Assembly (NCBI RefSeq): GCF_031755915.1
Contig: NC_083383.1
Location: 28,047,001 to 28,111,000, forward strand
DNA from: Ziziphus jujuba
Lineage: Eukaryota > Streptophyta > Magnoliopsida > Rosales > Rhamnaceae
Length of the DNA stretch: 64,000 nucleotides
Direction of reading: 5' to 3'
Each line of letters starts with the position of its first letter. The first letter of the stretch is position 1. The notes under the pieces are model-generated. The model was not told where the DNA came from. It was given only the letters and a program-made list of their open reading frames with translations, and searched no databases. Shown here piece after piece: positions 1 through 14,004 of the stretch. The position numbers and the translations under genes are program-made.

Positions 1-929
1 CATATAAAACCTAAATGGGAAAATTACAATGTGTCAGATTCGCACTAGATACACGAGAATATTACAAAAGGTTAACTGAATATTTTTAAATTTGATTAAT
101 AATATGTATTTCCTATGTGGCAATTAGTATGGATGATGTGGTTTGGCACACAGGATGTTCTTACCATAAGGTTTTCATGACATTCTTACTCTATCAAAAT
201 CCTGCATGTATTTATGCTTCTTGTTATATGCAGTCAACTTTGTATATCACCTTAGTTACCTGTGCTTCTTTTTTCGAGAGATTTATAAAATTATTGAGCG
301 AAAGCACTGCCAATTTTTATTTTAGAAGTCAATATTGGATCATCTTTGTTTGTCTACCTTCATAAGCATTAGATGGAGAACTATAAGCATTTTTTAAACT
401 AATATTTTTGGAAAAGCTTGTATTTACAATGATTCAATTTTAGTAGTGTATGTGGAGCATATATATGGGCCTGAATATGCGTGACAAATCATGTAATGGC
501 ATTAAAAGTTACTCTTGGCTTGGGAATTTACTTAGCTTTTTGAATTTGGCATTTACTGTGTGCCATTTGAGATAATGTTCTTCCCTTATATTAATTTGTA
601 ATGTATTGGTATGAGATTCAATAAAAAGTGGCTTTCTTTAACTTTAAGCTTCATGTCTGTATGAAATGGAAATTGTGTCAGTTTTTGACATGTAGACCTT
701 AGAGATTGAAGCAACATTCGTCTATGAGCAAGTAGCTACGTGGCTTAGTTAATGATAAGTTCTAGAGATAGAAATCCTATTGTATATGTAAAATGACAGC
801 TTGGGATCTATACCAGTAACTTTCCATTATGAAAGTCTACCATCTTTTGTTTTTAAACACCATCCATATGATGATTTTTCGTAATACAATAATTGTTTGA
901 GTCGGAACTTGTGTTTGTCTTGCTTGCAG
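1..929 (+). other. Intron of the bHLH gene
   Basis: AT-rich sequence upstream of the first visible bHLH exon with no convincing coding exon. An 82-codon open frame at 117-365 has no recognisable domain and intron-like composition, so I treat the stretch as the intron before the helix-2 exon. Confidence 0.6.
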
Positions 930-1367
930 CAAACAAATACTGCTGATATGCTAGAAGAAGCGGTAGAGTATGTGAAACATCTACAAAGGCAGATTCAGGT
1001 ATTATCTGCATTAACATGTTCAACAAACATCTCAGTACATATTTATTTGTATGTTATTTAAATCTGTCAAGTATTAAAACATTAAAATATTTTAGTTCTC
1101 TATTAAGTCTGGGTCTAGCAAAGAAATATTGAGACTTCGAACTTATTCATTTTGGTTCTAAAATTTTCCAAATAGAGGGAAATTCTTTCTCTTTCCTCTC
1201 TGACAAAAACTACTAGATGCGAGAGATACAGAAATATGTTAATGTTTTGTGGATACATTGGATGTCTGATGCTATGTAAACTAAAGTGCTTACGTATTTA
1301 AAAACTTGGAAAATTTCAGGAACTCACGGAGCATCAAAGGAAATGCAAGTGCATAGCCAAAGAATAA
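930..1367 (+). CDS. bHLH transcription factor, 3' end (last two coding exons, FBH/bHLH130-like)
   Basis: Partial gene entering from the left edge. Exon 930-998 follows a pyrimidine-rich stretch ending in CAG and encodes 23 residues starting QTNTADMLEEAVEYVKHLQ, which is the second half of a bHLH domain (end of the loop and helix 2). A GT donor follows at 999. The last exon, 1320-1367, starts after an AG acceptor in the same phase and encodes ELTEHQRKCKCIAKE before TAA at 1365-1367. Helix 2 followed directly by a short Cys-rich tail ending near KCKC is typical of the FBH (FLOWERING BHLH)/bHLH122-bHLH130 group, which binds E-boxes in the nucleus. The basic region and helix 1 must lie left of the window. 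The subfamily is my recognition; the exon structure is seen directly. Confidence 0.85.
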
Positions 1368-1850
1368 CCAGAAGAAGGTACCCTAAAATTGCCCCTTCTA
1401 TTTAGTGTAATTATTAGACTGTTACGAGATTTTTATCCAGGGTCCATTATTGTGGTATTGTTACTCCACTTTTCGAAAGAATCACTTTCTAATCTAGAGA
1501 TATGCCATCCCTTTGCTACATCTTTATTATAGATGTAGTCTTGAGTGTCATAAATATATTACTCCATTATTAGATTCCCGCTTCATCCTGGTGAAGTTTG
1601 TTTCATCTTTTGGTGAAATTATGTTGTATCTTCTATTTAAACTAGAGGAGAAAAAGTAACTAAAATTTGTTGTATTTTAAAATAGTGTAGATGAGATTAG
1701 TATTGTTCATTTGAACAATATTCTTAACAAGCTTCCATATATATATTTTTTTATTCTAGTAGATTGTATTTGTAATTTTTTCTTTTTATTCTATATAGCT
1801 TGTTGTTTAATCTGTGTGATCAATAAAAGCTTTTGAAAAATCAGATATGC
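1368..1850 (+). other. Probable 3' UTR of the bHLH gene
   Basis: Sequence after the bHLH stop codon. A GT that could act as a donor lies near 1378 and a pyrimidine-rich stretch ending in TAG near 1760, so a UTR intron is possible. An AATAAA-type poly(A) signal is visible near 1822. The transcript end is inferred. Confidence 0.4.
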
Positions 1851-3180
1851 TGTCTATTTACTTCCAATTTTCATCTTGTCAAGGTGGAGCTGGAAGTTTT
1901 TAGGTGACGACTATGACTTAGTGAAATGCTAACTTTAAGAGGGCAAAGTGAATCATGTTAAGATTCATATAAACCTCAAATGTATTTTCTAATCGCAACC
2001 TTTAACAGAGATTTGACAATTGATAAGGTAGGTCCTGATGGCTTTCCATCAGAACAGGTCCTTATATGAGAATTTTATATATATATATATATATTGTTTT
2101 GATTCATTTTGAATAATTGATTTGTTATATGCTAGTTTTGATCGCATCCTAAAAACTTCAAAATTTTGAGAGAGGTGGTTGTGGGTCACTTTTAATACCT
2201 CCATATAGCATTCCCAATTTTTAGTTCCATTGTGAACCTCAGTATGGATCCAACCCAACAATTTTAGGTTATTAGGAAGAGTGGTTTCATGACTTGCCCA
2301 ATTCTATCATCTTCTCTGAATGAGTTTCACTTGTTAGAAAATCCCATATGCCAGAAATCATATTTGTTTTCTTTGTCCAGCTAAAACTTCTACCACTTGT
2401 TAATTTCCAGGTGCCTTCTGTTGGAGTAGTTCAAACATAAATGGATATAAATAAGTATTTGTAATTAACTGTTAACATCTTATTAGAAAAAAAACACACC
2501 CTTAACATCGTGTTAGAGCCAGGTTCCGGATTTGGATTTCAACTCTGTCACCTTTCTGTAATTTGTAACATTGTAATGGTACTTGTGTGTCAATATAATG
2601 AAAATTTATAAATGATTGGAGCAGGTTAACTAAGACATATAGATTGTGTTCATAGTTTATCATTTCCATACAATTTTTGTTTTTGGGGGGACATTTTCCG
2701 TACATTGATGTTGCATTTGACCAGGGCTGCATTTATTTGAATTATCCTGTGTTTGTGTAAAAACTCTTATATATATGAAATATTTATATTTGTTTTCTAC
2801 TCATGAGGTATGGAGCTTTAACTGCCTCTACGCCTTGGGATGGTTTAAGCTTTAAGATTATCATAAATAAAAGTATTTAACTGAATAAGGATGGTATATT
2901 TCTCCCATTATTAATTGGTGATATATAAAAAAGAATATATTTTTAATTTCTTGAAATAATATTCTAAAAGTTGTAAAATTGGGTTATAGGTGGCAGAAGT
3001 AAATTCATAGTTGAAACAATAACTCAGAATACTACTTTAGCTCCATTGTCCTTTTAGAAGAAGATGCACAATTAATTTTTTTTTTTTCCTTTTAAGGCTA
3101 TGTTTAGAGTATATAGTACTTAGGGGGAGAGAAAAATAGAAACATAAACGATTTAAGTTTTACTGCATATGAGAAATTTG
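1851..3180. other. Intergenic, no gene recognised
   Basis: AT-rich DNA with a short TA run at about 2078-2096 and poly-A/T tracts. Short open frames here, such as 2049-2261 and 2502-2732 on the minus strand, show no domain or codon-like composition. Confidence 0.5.
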
Positions 3181-3183
3181 TTA

Positions 3184-3560
3184 TGGCATGTTTGGATAAA
3201 TGTAAAGTTAGTGGGAATCTAATTCTTCTGGAAAAGTGATGATTTTTTTTTATTTGGATATTATTGTAAGGTGACAAAGTGTGGGTTCAGGAAATTAGTT
3301 TTCCATTAATATAGAAAAATATGTGGGAAAGTTGTTCCCATCTATGTACGATATGTTAATGGGAATTTAATTATCCTAGAAATGTGATTACTTTCTTTTG
3401 TTTGGATATTTATTGTAAGATGGAAAAGTGTGGGTTCAGGAAATTAGTTTTTCATCAATATAAAAAAATATATGGGAAAGTTGTTCCTACCTATATAGGT
3501 GTCATTTTGAGAATTTCAAAGAAAAATAATTTTGAATTTTTTTTAAAATACATGTTTTTC
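3184..3560. repeat. Tandem pair of about 150-bp repeat units, dispersed element
   Basis: Two imperfect units about 150 bp apart share the words GTGTGGGTTCAGGAAATTAG (3279 and 3429), a GGGAAT(C/T)(T)AATT block and a GGGAAAGTTGTTCC block. The left border has a GGCATGTTTGGAT terminus. A related single unit lies at 50744-50885 (GGCCTGTTTGGATAAC, then a TATTATAAGATGGAAAAGTATGG block). This is probably a non-autonomous DNA-transposon derivative; the class is not determined. Confidence 0.5.
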
Positions 3561-6500
3561 CTTGATTTATTATACAATATTAAATCTAATTACTTACAAA
3601 TCTTAATTTTTTTATTAGTCGCCAAACAAAGAGAAATTAATTATCAGAAAATTAAATTTTAGAAAATTAAATTTCGAGATTCGATTTTCCTCTCAACTTT
3701 GATACTTTCCAAGCGGAGTTTTAGAAGAAAATAAATATCTCATAAAAATAATTGAGAAAAAAATATAATGGCATGTTTGGTTTATGAAATAATTATCCCT
3801 CTTAAAATAGAATTAGCTATTCCTGAGAATAAAAACTAGAAAATTGAATAATTATTCCTATTATATGTTTGATATGGATAGTAAATCAGATTTTAGAATT
3901 TATCCTTTATAAATACTTAACAAAAAAAGAAAAAAAAATCAAATTTGGTCGAAATTAATAAAAGCTCGACTTTTATGTTTATTTATGTATTTTTAATATA
4001 GATTAACCATCTAAATTTAAAATGTTGCAAATATGTGAAATATATATTTAAAGCCTAAATTATAATATAAGAATAGAGATTCTAGGCTTTTAGTTGGACT
4101 AATTATGTAACCCAAATGTTGTAGCTACTATAGATATTTTTATATTTTCAAGTAAGCATTTTGATTTGTTTAATTTTTAGCATTTTTGGGTGTGGTTTAA
4201 TAGGTGGTCATTACAAAGAACATGACAAGATTGAAATGATCTCTCACATTATAAAGGCTTGTTGGAAGAATAATACTAGATATACCAAATACATATATAC
4301 CAAATGAATGTATCAAGATGTGCATAAAAAACTAATGTAACAATTTTTGATTGGTTTATATTTAATCACACGTATCCCTTCAAGAGATTAAATGATATGG
4401 ATTGACACATAGCAATCCATATAGAATCTAGATGATGTGGATTGCTCCACACGTGAAAGAGAAATTGACGATGTAGATATAGAAATGGTATAAATGTATA
4501 ATCAAATAAAAAATTGTTCTCAATGTTAAAGAGTATCTTAAGTAGTGAATGTGAGTTGCTCTATATTTGGTATAAAAATTGACACTATCTAATTCTAGGT
4601 TGATAGAATCTCACCCAGCAATCTTGGATGGTCTCGCCTGGGGAATTCTTATTGAACAATATTTAAAGGAAAGCTCAATGAAATCTCACCTAAACCATTG
4701 ACAACCAATGCGTGCAATATGAAAAAAATATATTGATATATAGATACAGGTACAACTATAACAGTATGCATAGAACTACAATTAACAACCTTTTATACTG
4801 TAAGTCATTATTAAATATACTTATTATAGTCACTAGTGTGTTTATACTTTAAATCAAAGCATTCTAATAGTGATTATATAAATAATATGAATGAGTCTTT
4901 GTAATCAAAATATTATGAAGTTGATCAATTATGATTTAAATAGTGAGTATAAAATAATATAAATATAATTTTATAAAATAATTATGAAAAGTGTGGTAAA
5001 ACTACAAATAAATTATATTGACTATTCGCTGAGAATAATAAATGATATATTATGATGTAATTAATACTGTTAAGTAGTGCACAGTGTCCTCGAATATCAC
5101 CTGTAGTAGAGAGAGAGAGAGAGATCATAGGGTGAACCCATTATATCACCTTTAATGTTTCAAAGGCATTGTTGCAAGAAATAAGCCATGAAAAAAAATT
5201 TATTTTATAATCTTTAGCGTACTAAAGACATCATGTAATAGAAAAACTATGGGAAGAACTCGTCTTATGACCCTTAGCTTATTATAGGCCGTACTAAACC
5301 AGTTCTCATAGATACTGCCAATTGTCACTTCTGCTTCTTGACAAGATTGACTCCAGACGAAGTACGGTTGCATATAATGTAATGAAATATTCTTTAGATT
5401 TCAAAAATTAAACAAAGGATATTAATGTGTTTTAAAATAATTTATATAACTTTAAAATTGCATAAATTAAATACTAAATAATCCAAGTATATTGCGATCT
5501 CTTATGTTTCGCTATTCAAAATTGAGATTTTTCATCCGAAGGTCAATGTTGTGAAAATGAACCTTCAAATGGGTTCTAATATTATCTAGGAACAAGTTTC
5601 AAATATCAATTTGGTCATAAATTATCCAAATATGGTCCAATTTTATTTAGTATTTACACAAATTGACCCATATTGGGTTATTATTCAAAATTCAATTATA
5701 ATTGACAAATTATATATCCATGAAAGCCCATGAAATGGGTAACATGATGATGAACCCATCTCTGTTAATCATCATCGGCAATGATTGAAAAATGGATTGG
5801 AAAATCCGATCAAACTTCAAATTAGTATATCTCTTAAATGACTTATAATTAGGTAAAAATAAAGGCCATATTTAGACTTCAAAGGTCTAAAATAAGTGGA
5901 CTAGGGTTGTCATACAGCCTAAAATGGCTGGATTTTAGCCAAAACACTAGTGAATGGAAAAGTTAGTCTCATTAAAAAAACTCTCATCTAAGCATGTGGC
6001 ATGTTTTTCGATGAGTTTTTCTAGGTTAAGGTCAGTTTTTCAATAGATCAAAGGATAATATGGGTTGTGAGGCTTGATTTAATCGGAAGTGCATTGGCAT
6101 GGGAGGGGTTATTTGCAGCTTTGATGGATTTTAGAAGGTATTTTAGGCATTTTATAATCTCATTAGTGTGCTTAGTTCTCATGTTTATAAATAGACTTAG
6201 GATTCACTAAAGACAAAAATTGGCACTAGTTTGGACGATAACATATTGATGCTTAAACTTACAGATCTATAATTTATAAATTGTAACTCAAAACTAGGCA
6301 TATCACCAGTTTATAAATTTGTGTCGACAAGCTCTACATAAGGATATATCAGTAAAAAAACAAACTCGATGATAGAAAAAGTAAAAGTTGAAACCTGCAT
6401 ACAATTCATTTGGTTAAACCCTATCAAACTTGTACTGCATAGGTATTTTGGTATGTATTGTAAATAGACAATGTTAAAGTGATCCTCTATTTTTGGAAGA

Positions 6501-9010
6501 TCTGTTTGAAATTTATTAAAAAACAAAATTTTCCTAAAAAAGTTTAATTCATTTGAAAAAAAACTAATAAAATATTTAATTAATTGATAGCTATAAATAA
6601 ATAAGCTTTTATACACATTATCATTGGAAAATAATCTTACAATTAACTATGTATTCATGCCATATAGATTTAGTGTCAATTTTTATGGGACATATAAAAC
6701 AATTCACATTCATCATTGGAGATTTTTTTTTTCATTTATTTTCTTCTTTGAAAGAATTGACTTTTAAAAAAAAAGTTTATTTATGAAATTTCAGAATGTT
6801 TGTCCTTTACTCTTAGAGGGTCATTTGACTGTCTCATTTTTTTTTTCTCCTCTCTCCTTATCACATTAGTTTGATAAGATACTTAGATAGATCATTGAAT
6901 TTTTTTTTAAATAGCTATCTATTTTTTTAATGAGCTATTGGAGATGCTCTAATGAGTGCAAAAACTATTGATGACTATTATTAGCTATTAATTAAATTCT
7001 TTTTTTACCAACTTTTTTCCCTTCCAGAAAAAAATAATTTTTCCCTTTTGGAAAAAAAAAAAAACTTTTTAAAGAAAATTTTGGCTTTAATAGAAATTAG
7101 AGAATGTTTGTTGGAGCTTCTAGAATAGATATTTATCTTGACAATATCTAGGACATATCAGCTTGACATTCAAAATAAACATCATCCTTGGATACTAGTT
7201 TTTTTAAAAATACTGTCTATTTTACTTATTGCTAATATCTATTCTTACAACCATTGGAGATGTTTGAATCCCTGTCAAAGTACCATCAAAATTATATATA
7301 TATACATGCAATAATTTTTCAATAAGAAAAAATGTCAAGACTCTCATTAGGACATTAGATGAATTTGCAATTAGATACTCTCTTAATGCTTTTGGATTTT
7401 TTCAATAATTGAGATTTAAAGATTACATGAATATATTGAAATACTAAAATTCTAAAAAGGCAAAGTGAATCATGTTTCAACTCATATAAAATTTTAAATA
7501 TATTTTTAAATTTCAATCCTTAAAGAGATATAAGAATTGATGAGGAAAAAATTATAATTTTGATGGAAAATAAATTAAAATGACCTCATACAGAATTTGA
7601 CTATAGATAGGAATTACTTGACTTTAATATATATATATATATATATTATAATATTATATAATATTATAGTGCAATTGGATTATTTGAGATAATTGCATTA
7701 CATTACTAATGGCCAAGCAAATTGCAAGTTTTGGTTTTGGTTATCGACCACTTTTAGCGAGAATTGCCAATTGGACAACATTACACGTATCAAAGTGGAG
7801 GGTATCAAGACGTAATTGAAATTGGAGATCTAAATTATGCAAAATGCATTTAAGCCTTTGGAAAGCTGTTTTATAAATAGATTCAAACGATTATTGAATG
7901 CACTTGAGCAAAGAGAATTTTTTCTCATTTCATTCTCTAAAATGTAATCTAGATAGAGCTGAACGTCAAAAGAAGATGCACCTTTGTACTTGTACTTTTA
8001 AAGTTTTGCGATTTATATATTTAACTGTCAAAATCAGCAATTTACGGTTTCAATTTTTCAATTTGTTGTAGATTAATCTTATCTCAAATTTAACAAATAT
8101 GTGAAAAGCAGTTCTGATCATGTGGATGGGATTGATAGATGTAGTTATTAATATTTGGGTTTAAGGGGATGGGGTCATGTAAAATCCAAATGGATCTACT
8201 ACCCATCCTTTTGTCAAATTAGAAATTGAATTAATTTGTAACAAATAAAAAAATTAATAATTTGAATAGCTGGTTTTGAAAATTGAGAACCCAAATTGCA
8301 AATTCTGAAATATGAGACTACCAAAGCACAATTAATTCTTTTTTTTTTTTTTTTTAAATTTCATTGGCAATCAATCAATCTTTCTTTCTTTCTTTCCTTT
8401 TTTGAATCAAATTTACCCTAAATTTATATATTTGCTGGTGTCCAATATTTGCTTAGACTTCATTTAATAAACTTTATCCTAAATTTGTTCAATTACAATT
8501 AAGAGTCTCCAATTTAAAAATTCCAGGCATCGTAATTAGCCTTTGACTAGGGGTGTTCATCAATCAGTTCCTATCAATTTGCTTGGTGAACAATTTCAAT
8601 CCGTTCGTTGGTTATATTGCTGATGATAAATTTTGAAGTTTTAAAAACTGACTGAAATTTGTCAAAAATTGATCCATCGGTATCGGTTTATGTAGAAGAC
8701 GAAGAGGGAGAGATAAGAAAGCAAAGAGATTGTCCCAAATAGCAAAGAAATTGGCATCTTCCACAAGAAAGCAAAGAACTTGTGTGGATAAAGTGAATAA
8801 TAAAAGAAAGCAAAAAAATTGTACAATCACTGCATATAAGTATGAACTTGTGCATCTTCCATCACCCTTTGCCATTCTTTGCCACTGCTATTCCATCACT
8901 CACTCTTTTCCACTGCCATTGCATCTTCCATCGCATACTTTCAAATCAAATTTTCAAGCCAAGGTTTTTAGATTAGAGATGTTTTACTTCTTTTATGGTA
9001 GACAAAGCTT
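3561..9010. other. Intergenic, AT-rich, small repeats only
   Basis: No gene recognised. The stretch contains a GA microsatellite (about 5108-5124), TA runs (about 7628-7646), poly-T tracts (8338-8356) with a TTTC run (8380-8398), and a TAGGGGTGTTCATCAATC word at about 8548 that resembles the end of hAT-like MITEs. The AG-rich open frames at 8612-9056 exist on both strands and look like compositional artefacts. Confidence 0.45.
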
Positions 9011-9420
9011 TGTAACACCTTGTCCTGAAGTAATGCCTCAATTTTTTGTACGTTGACCGAGTTTGACTAAGTTGATTCTATGGTTGACTTTTTGCTGTGG
9101 GTAGAATTTTGTATGGACCAAGGCACTGTGGCTAAGTACACATTTACTTGAGTTTATAGACTAGTAACACATTGAAAATGGAGCTGTGGTTCAAAAGTTT
9201 TAGACGAAATAAGTTGCGGTCTAAACTCACCGAGTGATGCCAAGTTGAAAGTTATGGACCTGCGAAGTTTGATTAATTTTTCTCAAGACTGGTTTTATCA
9301 GGTGTAAATCTGATGTGTGTGAAAACCATGTGCACAGTGCCCACCGATATTGTGCCACATGTCAATCATTTGGCCAAACCTGTAAGTGCATAGTGGCATT
9401 ATGAAAATCTTTATGGTGGG

Positions 9421-9489
9421 TTCAAGGAGATAAAGAGGAGAGAGAAAGAGAAGAGAGAAAGAGGAGAGAGAGAGAAGAGAGAGAGAAAC
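9421..9489. repeat. GA-rich microsatellite
   Basis: Interrupted (GA)n/(GAGAGAAA)n tract inside element A. Confidence 0.85.
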
Positions 9490-10247
9490 TGACCTATTGC
9501 CATTCACCGCACTCTGATAATTGGTGATGTGCATGTGTCAGCCCACGATGTAGCTCGCTTTGCGATCGGCTAGTCAGCCAAAACCCACGGCAAGCAAGTC
9601 GGCGATGCACCAAGATTAGCCCGATTTCGGACGATAGCACAATTTGATTTGCCAGTCGATTTCTCTTAATTAGGCCACCCCCTATTCTCATCATCCATAC
9701 CTTTGAGAAGCCCACTCAATGGCCGTCCTTCCCACCAAATTTGATGGCCTATGGTCTTCGGACGCTCCAGCATCGAGGGCATTTTCTTACGATAGCGGCG
9801 ACTCACTAATTCCCTTGGTTTTGGCAAGTTTTTGACAAGTCTACCACCTTTGCCACCTATTTTGATCTCTATGAGTGCAAATCTAAGGCCCGTTTCGTCC
9901 AATTCTTACTAGATTGGGAGATTTAGAGACAGTTAGTTACCGGAGCTTCCCAGTCAAATTTCGACGTTCAAAACGTAAGACCCGATCTGTAATCCTTGTA
10001 TCATAAGTTTCATTGTGGTATGCATATTTGCTATTTGAGATAAAATTTGTTTTAACTCCCCTGTATAAATTGTGTATGATATACTCGATTAAGATATTAT
10101 TTTAATCAGTGTTGTGTTCTATTGACATTTTAGGCACCCATATGAATTATGGGACTGACCTTGTGGAGGGTCCGAATGGTCCGCATGTTTCAGATGAATG
10201 GTCCATTTTATAAATCTATTTTCTGGCAATTTTAATTATATTGTTAT

Positions 10248-10822
10248 TATAACAGTCCAGTACCACCCGCATTAAGATATTGTCCTCTTTGGTCCAGAGT
10301 TCACTCCCTCTCTCCCCCCTGGCCTCAAGGTTTTGTCAAAACGCGTCTTAATGGTTAGAGGTCCCACCTCTTTAACCTGCCAGTCCCACTGGCCCGGGCC
10401 TCCCAAGCCCAATCAAGATATTGTCCGCTTTGGAAGCTAGGTGGTGGGCCTACCCTTCACGGTTTTGTTACGCGTCTCCACGAGACTGTGAGACCATGTA
10501 CGCGTCTCAAGGGAAAGGTATCCACATCCACTTATATGGCATGCTTCGTTCCTCTTTCCAACTGATGTGAGATCTCACAATCCTCCCCCCTTGGGGCCTA
10601 GCGTCCTCGCTGGCACATCGATCCGAGTACTGTCTCTGATACCACTGTAACATCGCAGACCACCCGCATGCGATATTGTCCGCTTTGGGCCGGGCCCGCA
10701 CGGTTTTGCTCTGCGACCTCTATTACACGGTGGGTCCACAAAAGGCCTCGCAAGGGAAAGGTATTCACACCCACTTATATGGCATGCTTCGTTCCCCTTT
10801 CCAACCAATGTGGGATGTTACA
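10248..10822. mobile_element. GC-rich dispersed repeat, two tandem partial copies, nested in element A
   Basis: Two related blocks each contain GATATTGTCC(G/T)CTTTGG, CACGGTTTTG, a CACTTATATGGCATGCTTCG block and a final (C)AATGTGGGAT or TGATGTGAGATCTCAC block. The first copy continues with TTGGGGCCTAGCGTCCTCGC and TCTGATACCACTGTAACAT, after which the second copy starts. This wording is typical of a very common eudicot dispersed repeat. The much higher GC content than the surroundings marks it as a later insertion. Its class cannot be decided from this copy. Confidence 0.6.
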
Positions 10823-13239
10823 ATTATGTTATCTAATTTTTTGTAAATTCTATGATGTGTTTAACAATTAAAGAAAACTTGTTATTAAATTATTTTATGC
10901 AATATATGTGATTATATATATATAAAATTGTTGTATAAATTTATTTTATGGACTTGAAGAAAATAATCGTATTAAATTTATTGTGCATAAGAATATATAT
11001 TTATGTATATATAAATATATGTAAATTATATTTATCTGGAAAGAATTAATTATATGAGAATTTGGTGGATTTAAATTTCGGTTGGACAAAAATGAGTAAT
11101 TTTATGGGTTTAGGAAATGTAGTAAACCTGATGGTATTTTACAAAAAGTTGGTGTACATCGTATTGCCAATTTTATTTATTTTAGATGTACCATATATTA
11201 TTTCTATTCTGTACTGTATATGATGATTGGCATGCCGGTGTTTATTAGCCATCATGTAGGAGCTATGTCAAGAAGATTGGCAGATACTTTGTACAGTGAG
11301 CATTAACTGTCCTCCTTAACCGCAGGATGACAAGTTATTGGCATCAATGTCTCGAGATCCCAAGATGTCCAATTACAGGTATTTCTTTTTAACGTCCCCA
11401 TTAGAGTGGTGCTTGGGATGCCAAATACTGCTTGATGCCACATATTGTGCGCTGTGTTAGGTTTATTCCTAGTTTGACTTTTAAAAATTAAAATGTTGTA
11501 AAATACATTTTGTTATATTATATTTTAATTATTTATTTAAAATTTTGTAGTAGATTGTATAAATTGCTATTTTATAAATTATTTAACTTGTTAGATTTAA
11601 ATTTTATGACATAATATTATTTATATTTTCAAATTTATTTTATTATGCATAGATTTTATTTTATATCAAATTGCCACATAATATTTTAATTTTATTTTAT
11701 TTCATTTTATTATTGACTTAAATTAATAATTGTTGATAGATTTTTTTTAATTGTATTTTTATTTACTAATTTGATTTTTATGAAATATAGAAATGATGGA
11801 TTTTGTAAAAATAGTTTTAAAAATGGAAACTTTTCAAACTGAGCGAAATAATGAGGATTTTGAGAGAAAATCTCTAATAATTATTTATTCATTATTTATT
11901 TCTTATTAATTGTCTTTATTTTATAATATTATAATTATTATTATTATATTTTATTCAATAGTTGGGTGCCACTTATTTAAATGATTAGCATCTAATTATT
12001 TTAGGCATTGGCCATCCAAGATGGGAACTCACCAATTCTCATCCGCTGCTATGTTCAGAGAGAAGCATTCTTCCTTTCTTTTCTTCCCTATAATATTTCT
12101 TTTATAATTCCCCTTGTATTTGTATAAATTATGTACTTGGTTTATATCTTAGTATGCTCTGATCACTATTGTGTTTCGATTTTTGTTATTTATTTATTTT
12201 AATGCTTATTTCCTTTTTTTTTTTTTTTTTTTGAAGTGCTGTCCCTTATGGAAAATTTTATAGTAAAGTGGAAGGAATAAAATGGTGCATTATTGAAGTC
12301 TTTTTTTGTATAAGATTTTAAGACAAGTTCAATCCTTAAGGAAGATACTGTCAAATTTTATGTGGAAATGTCCAATGGGATTTCACATAATCAGAGCTAG
12401 CCTAGAATCCTAATAAAGGATCCTGGGTGGGTCTTGAAAACTTTTTGTTTCTCCTCCCTTTTCTTTATGTTTGGTGAATACCTCTCTTTCTTTATGTCCG
12501 GTGAAACCTAGGACATGGAAAAACAATGATGTATTGGTCGGTTTTGATAATCAACTATTTTGAAAAGTGGGAAACCAAAGTTGACCATTACCTTCTCACC
12601 AATTTTGGTTAAACGATCAACCACCAGTCAATCATCAAAAAATTTCGACCGATATGATTTGGTCGGTTGTTTTGGTAATATAATTTGGGTTTCAAAAAGG
12701 GATTTTGGATGGGTTATGATACTATTTAACAGCACAAGGTATATTGTATAATACAGAGGTATCTAAAAATGGATTGATATTTATAACAATGATTTATTCA
12801 TAAAAATATTTATGATTTTAGGTAAATTATCTGAATGGTTTAATTGTACTATTCAATTATTTCCATAATGTTTAACATATCGCTTTACACTTGTTTTGGT
12901 ACTATAAGTAGTTGGGTAAATTATGCCTTTGAATTAGTTACTCGATTATATATAAGTGATTTTAAATGTTAATTTATTCATTATATATTGAGTTTTGTAA
13001 ATGAATTTTCGAAAAGGAAAACCTTTTAAAAAGTAAAAGTTTAGATTGTCAAAATGTAAGGTTTTGAGAGCAAAGAATTTGAAACGTTAACAGCTTTATC
13101 TTGTATTAAATAATCCATTTACTGATATATCTTTATCTAACATTTTATTATTTTTAATATATTCCTCTAGGTCTTGATTGTCAGTTGGCAGCTTTCCTCA
13201 TGCATAACATCTTTCGTGGTTATCCATATTAGTAGCTTC

Positions 13240-13243
13240 CCTT

Positions 13244-13282
<39 letters not shown>
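13240..13282. repeat. Poly-T tract
   Basis: About 35 consecutive T residues, in the right part of element A. Confidence 0.9.
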
Positions 13283-13288
<6 letters not shown>

Positions 13289-14004
13289 TCTTGCTTGTAC
13301 TTTTTATCCCATTTGTAATGACTTAAATTCTATAAAATCTCTTAGTATTGCTCTGATTAATCATTATTGTAGTTATAATAATGGCAGTGTTAAATTAATA
13401 TTTGCTTGTGGATATATGATGGTGTTTGTTAATTGAAAAAATGTCGTTTGGAAGTTAGGTTGCTGTTGTGGGTATATTTTTAGTGTGTTTTATTTGCAAA
13501 AATTTTTAGGTTATCCATACTTTAGGGGAGGTTTTGCCAAATACTTTATAGGGCTGTTCGGTGGGACTTTTTTTAGACAAGGCCACTTGAGATCCTAGAG
13601 GAGTTCCTAGGGTGCATCTTGTAATTTAGAACGAGTATCTGGAAGCAAGCTTTTAGTCCGTTAGATTTTTTCCCTAGTGTAATGTTTGATTTCTGAAAAA
13701 AACTTGATTTTAGGTTTGATTTGAGATTATATAAATTGGATATTTTAAGTATCAATAATAATCTATAATGTTATTTCATATATTTGAATGGTAATGTAAA
13801 AAGTATGAAACTATTTAATTCTTTGGGAAATATGCATGAAAAGAACTTTATTACCATACAATTACTAATTTTGCACAGTAAAAATTAATGTAAAATTGAA
13901 CAATAGACTAGTAAAGCGCGTCAGGCTAGACATAATGTGCAAATCGTCGTCTTGCAATTTATTTCAGTTTCAAAATATATATATATATATATTTATATAT
14001 ATGT

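Larger units (their letters stand above)
9011..13624 (+). mobile_element. Element A: solo-LTR-like long repeat (long-LTR Ty3/gypsy family)
   Basis: Starts TGTAACACCTTGTCCTGAAG and continues with a GTTGACCGAGTTTGACTAAG block that is shared in position and wording with elements B (28999) and C (45277). The right end near 13530-13624 carries the conserved tail (AGGTTTTGCCAAAT, then GATCCTAGAGGAGTTCCTAG) found at the ends of B and C. No coding domain is visible. By analogy with B and C, which have 5-bp target duplications, this is an LTR without an internal region. I could not find a target duplication here, and it is enlarged by a nested GC-rich repeat at about 10248-10822 and poly-T tracts, so the borders are approximate. 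Confidence 0.55.

Noticed and set aside
117..365. 82-codon open frame near the left edge
   Set aside because: It lies in the intron before the bHLH helix-2 exon, has no domain, and shows intron-like composition.
8612..9056. Overlapping open frames on both strands (87 and 108 codons)
   Set aside because: They arise from an AG-rich/TC-rich stretch; neither shows a domain and they cannot both be real.
9494..9902. Several minus-strand frames in GC-richer DNA
   Set aside because: They lie inside element A, overlap each other in different frames and match no family I recognise.
10507..10871. Frames on both strands in the GC-rich repeat
   Set aside because: The DNA is a dispersed repeat with tandem copies; the frames reflect high GC content, not coding.
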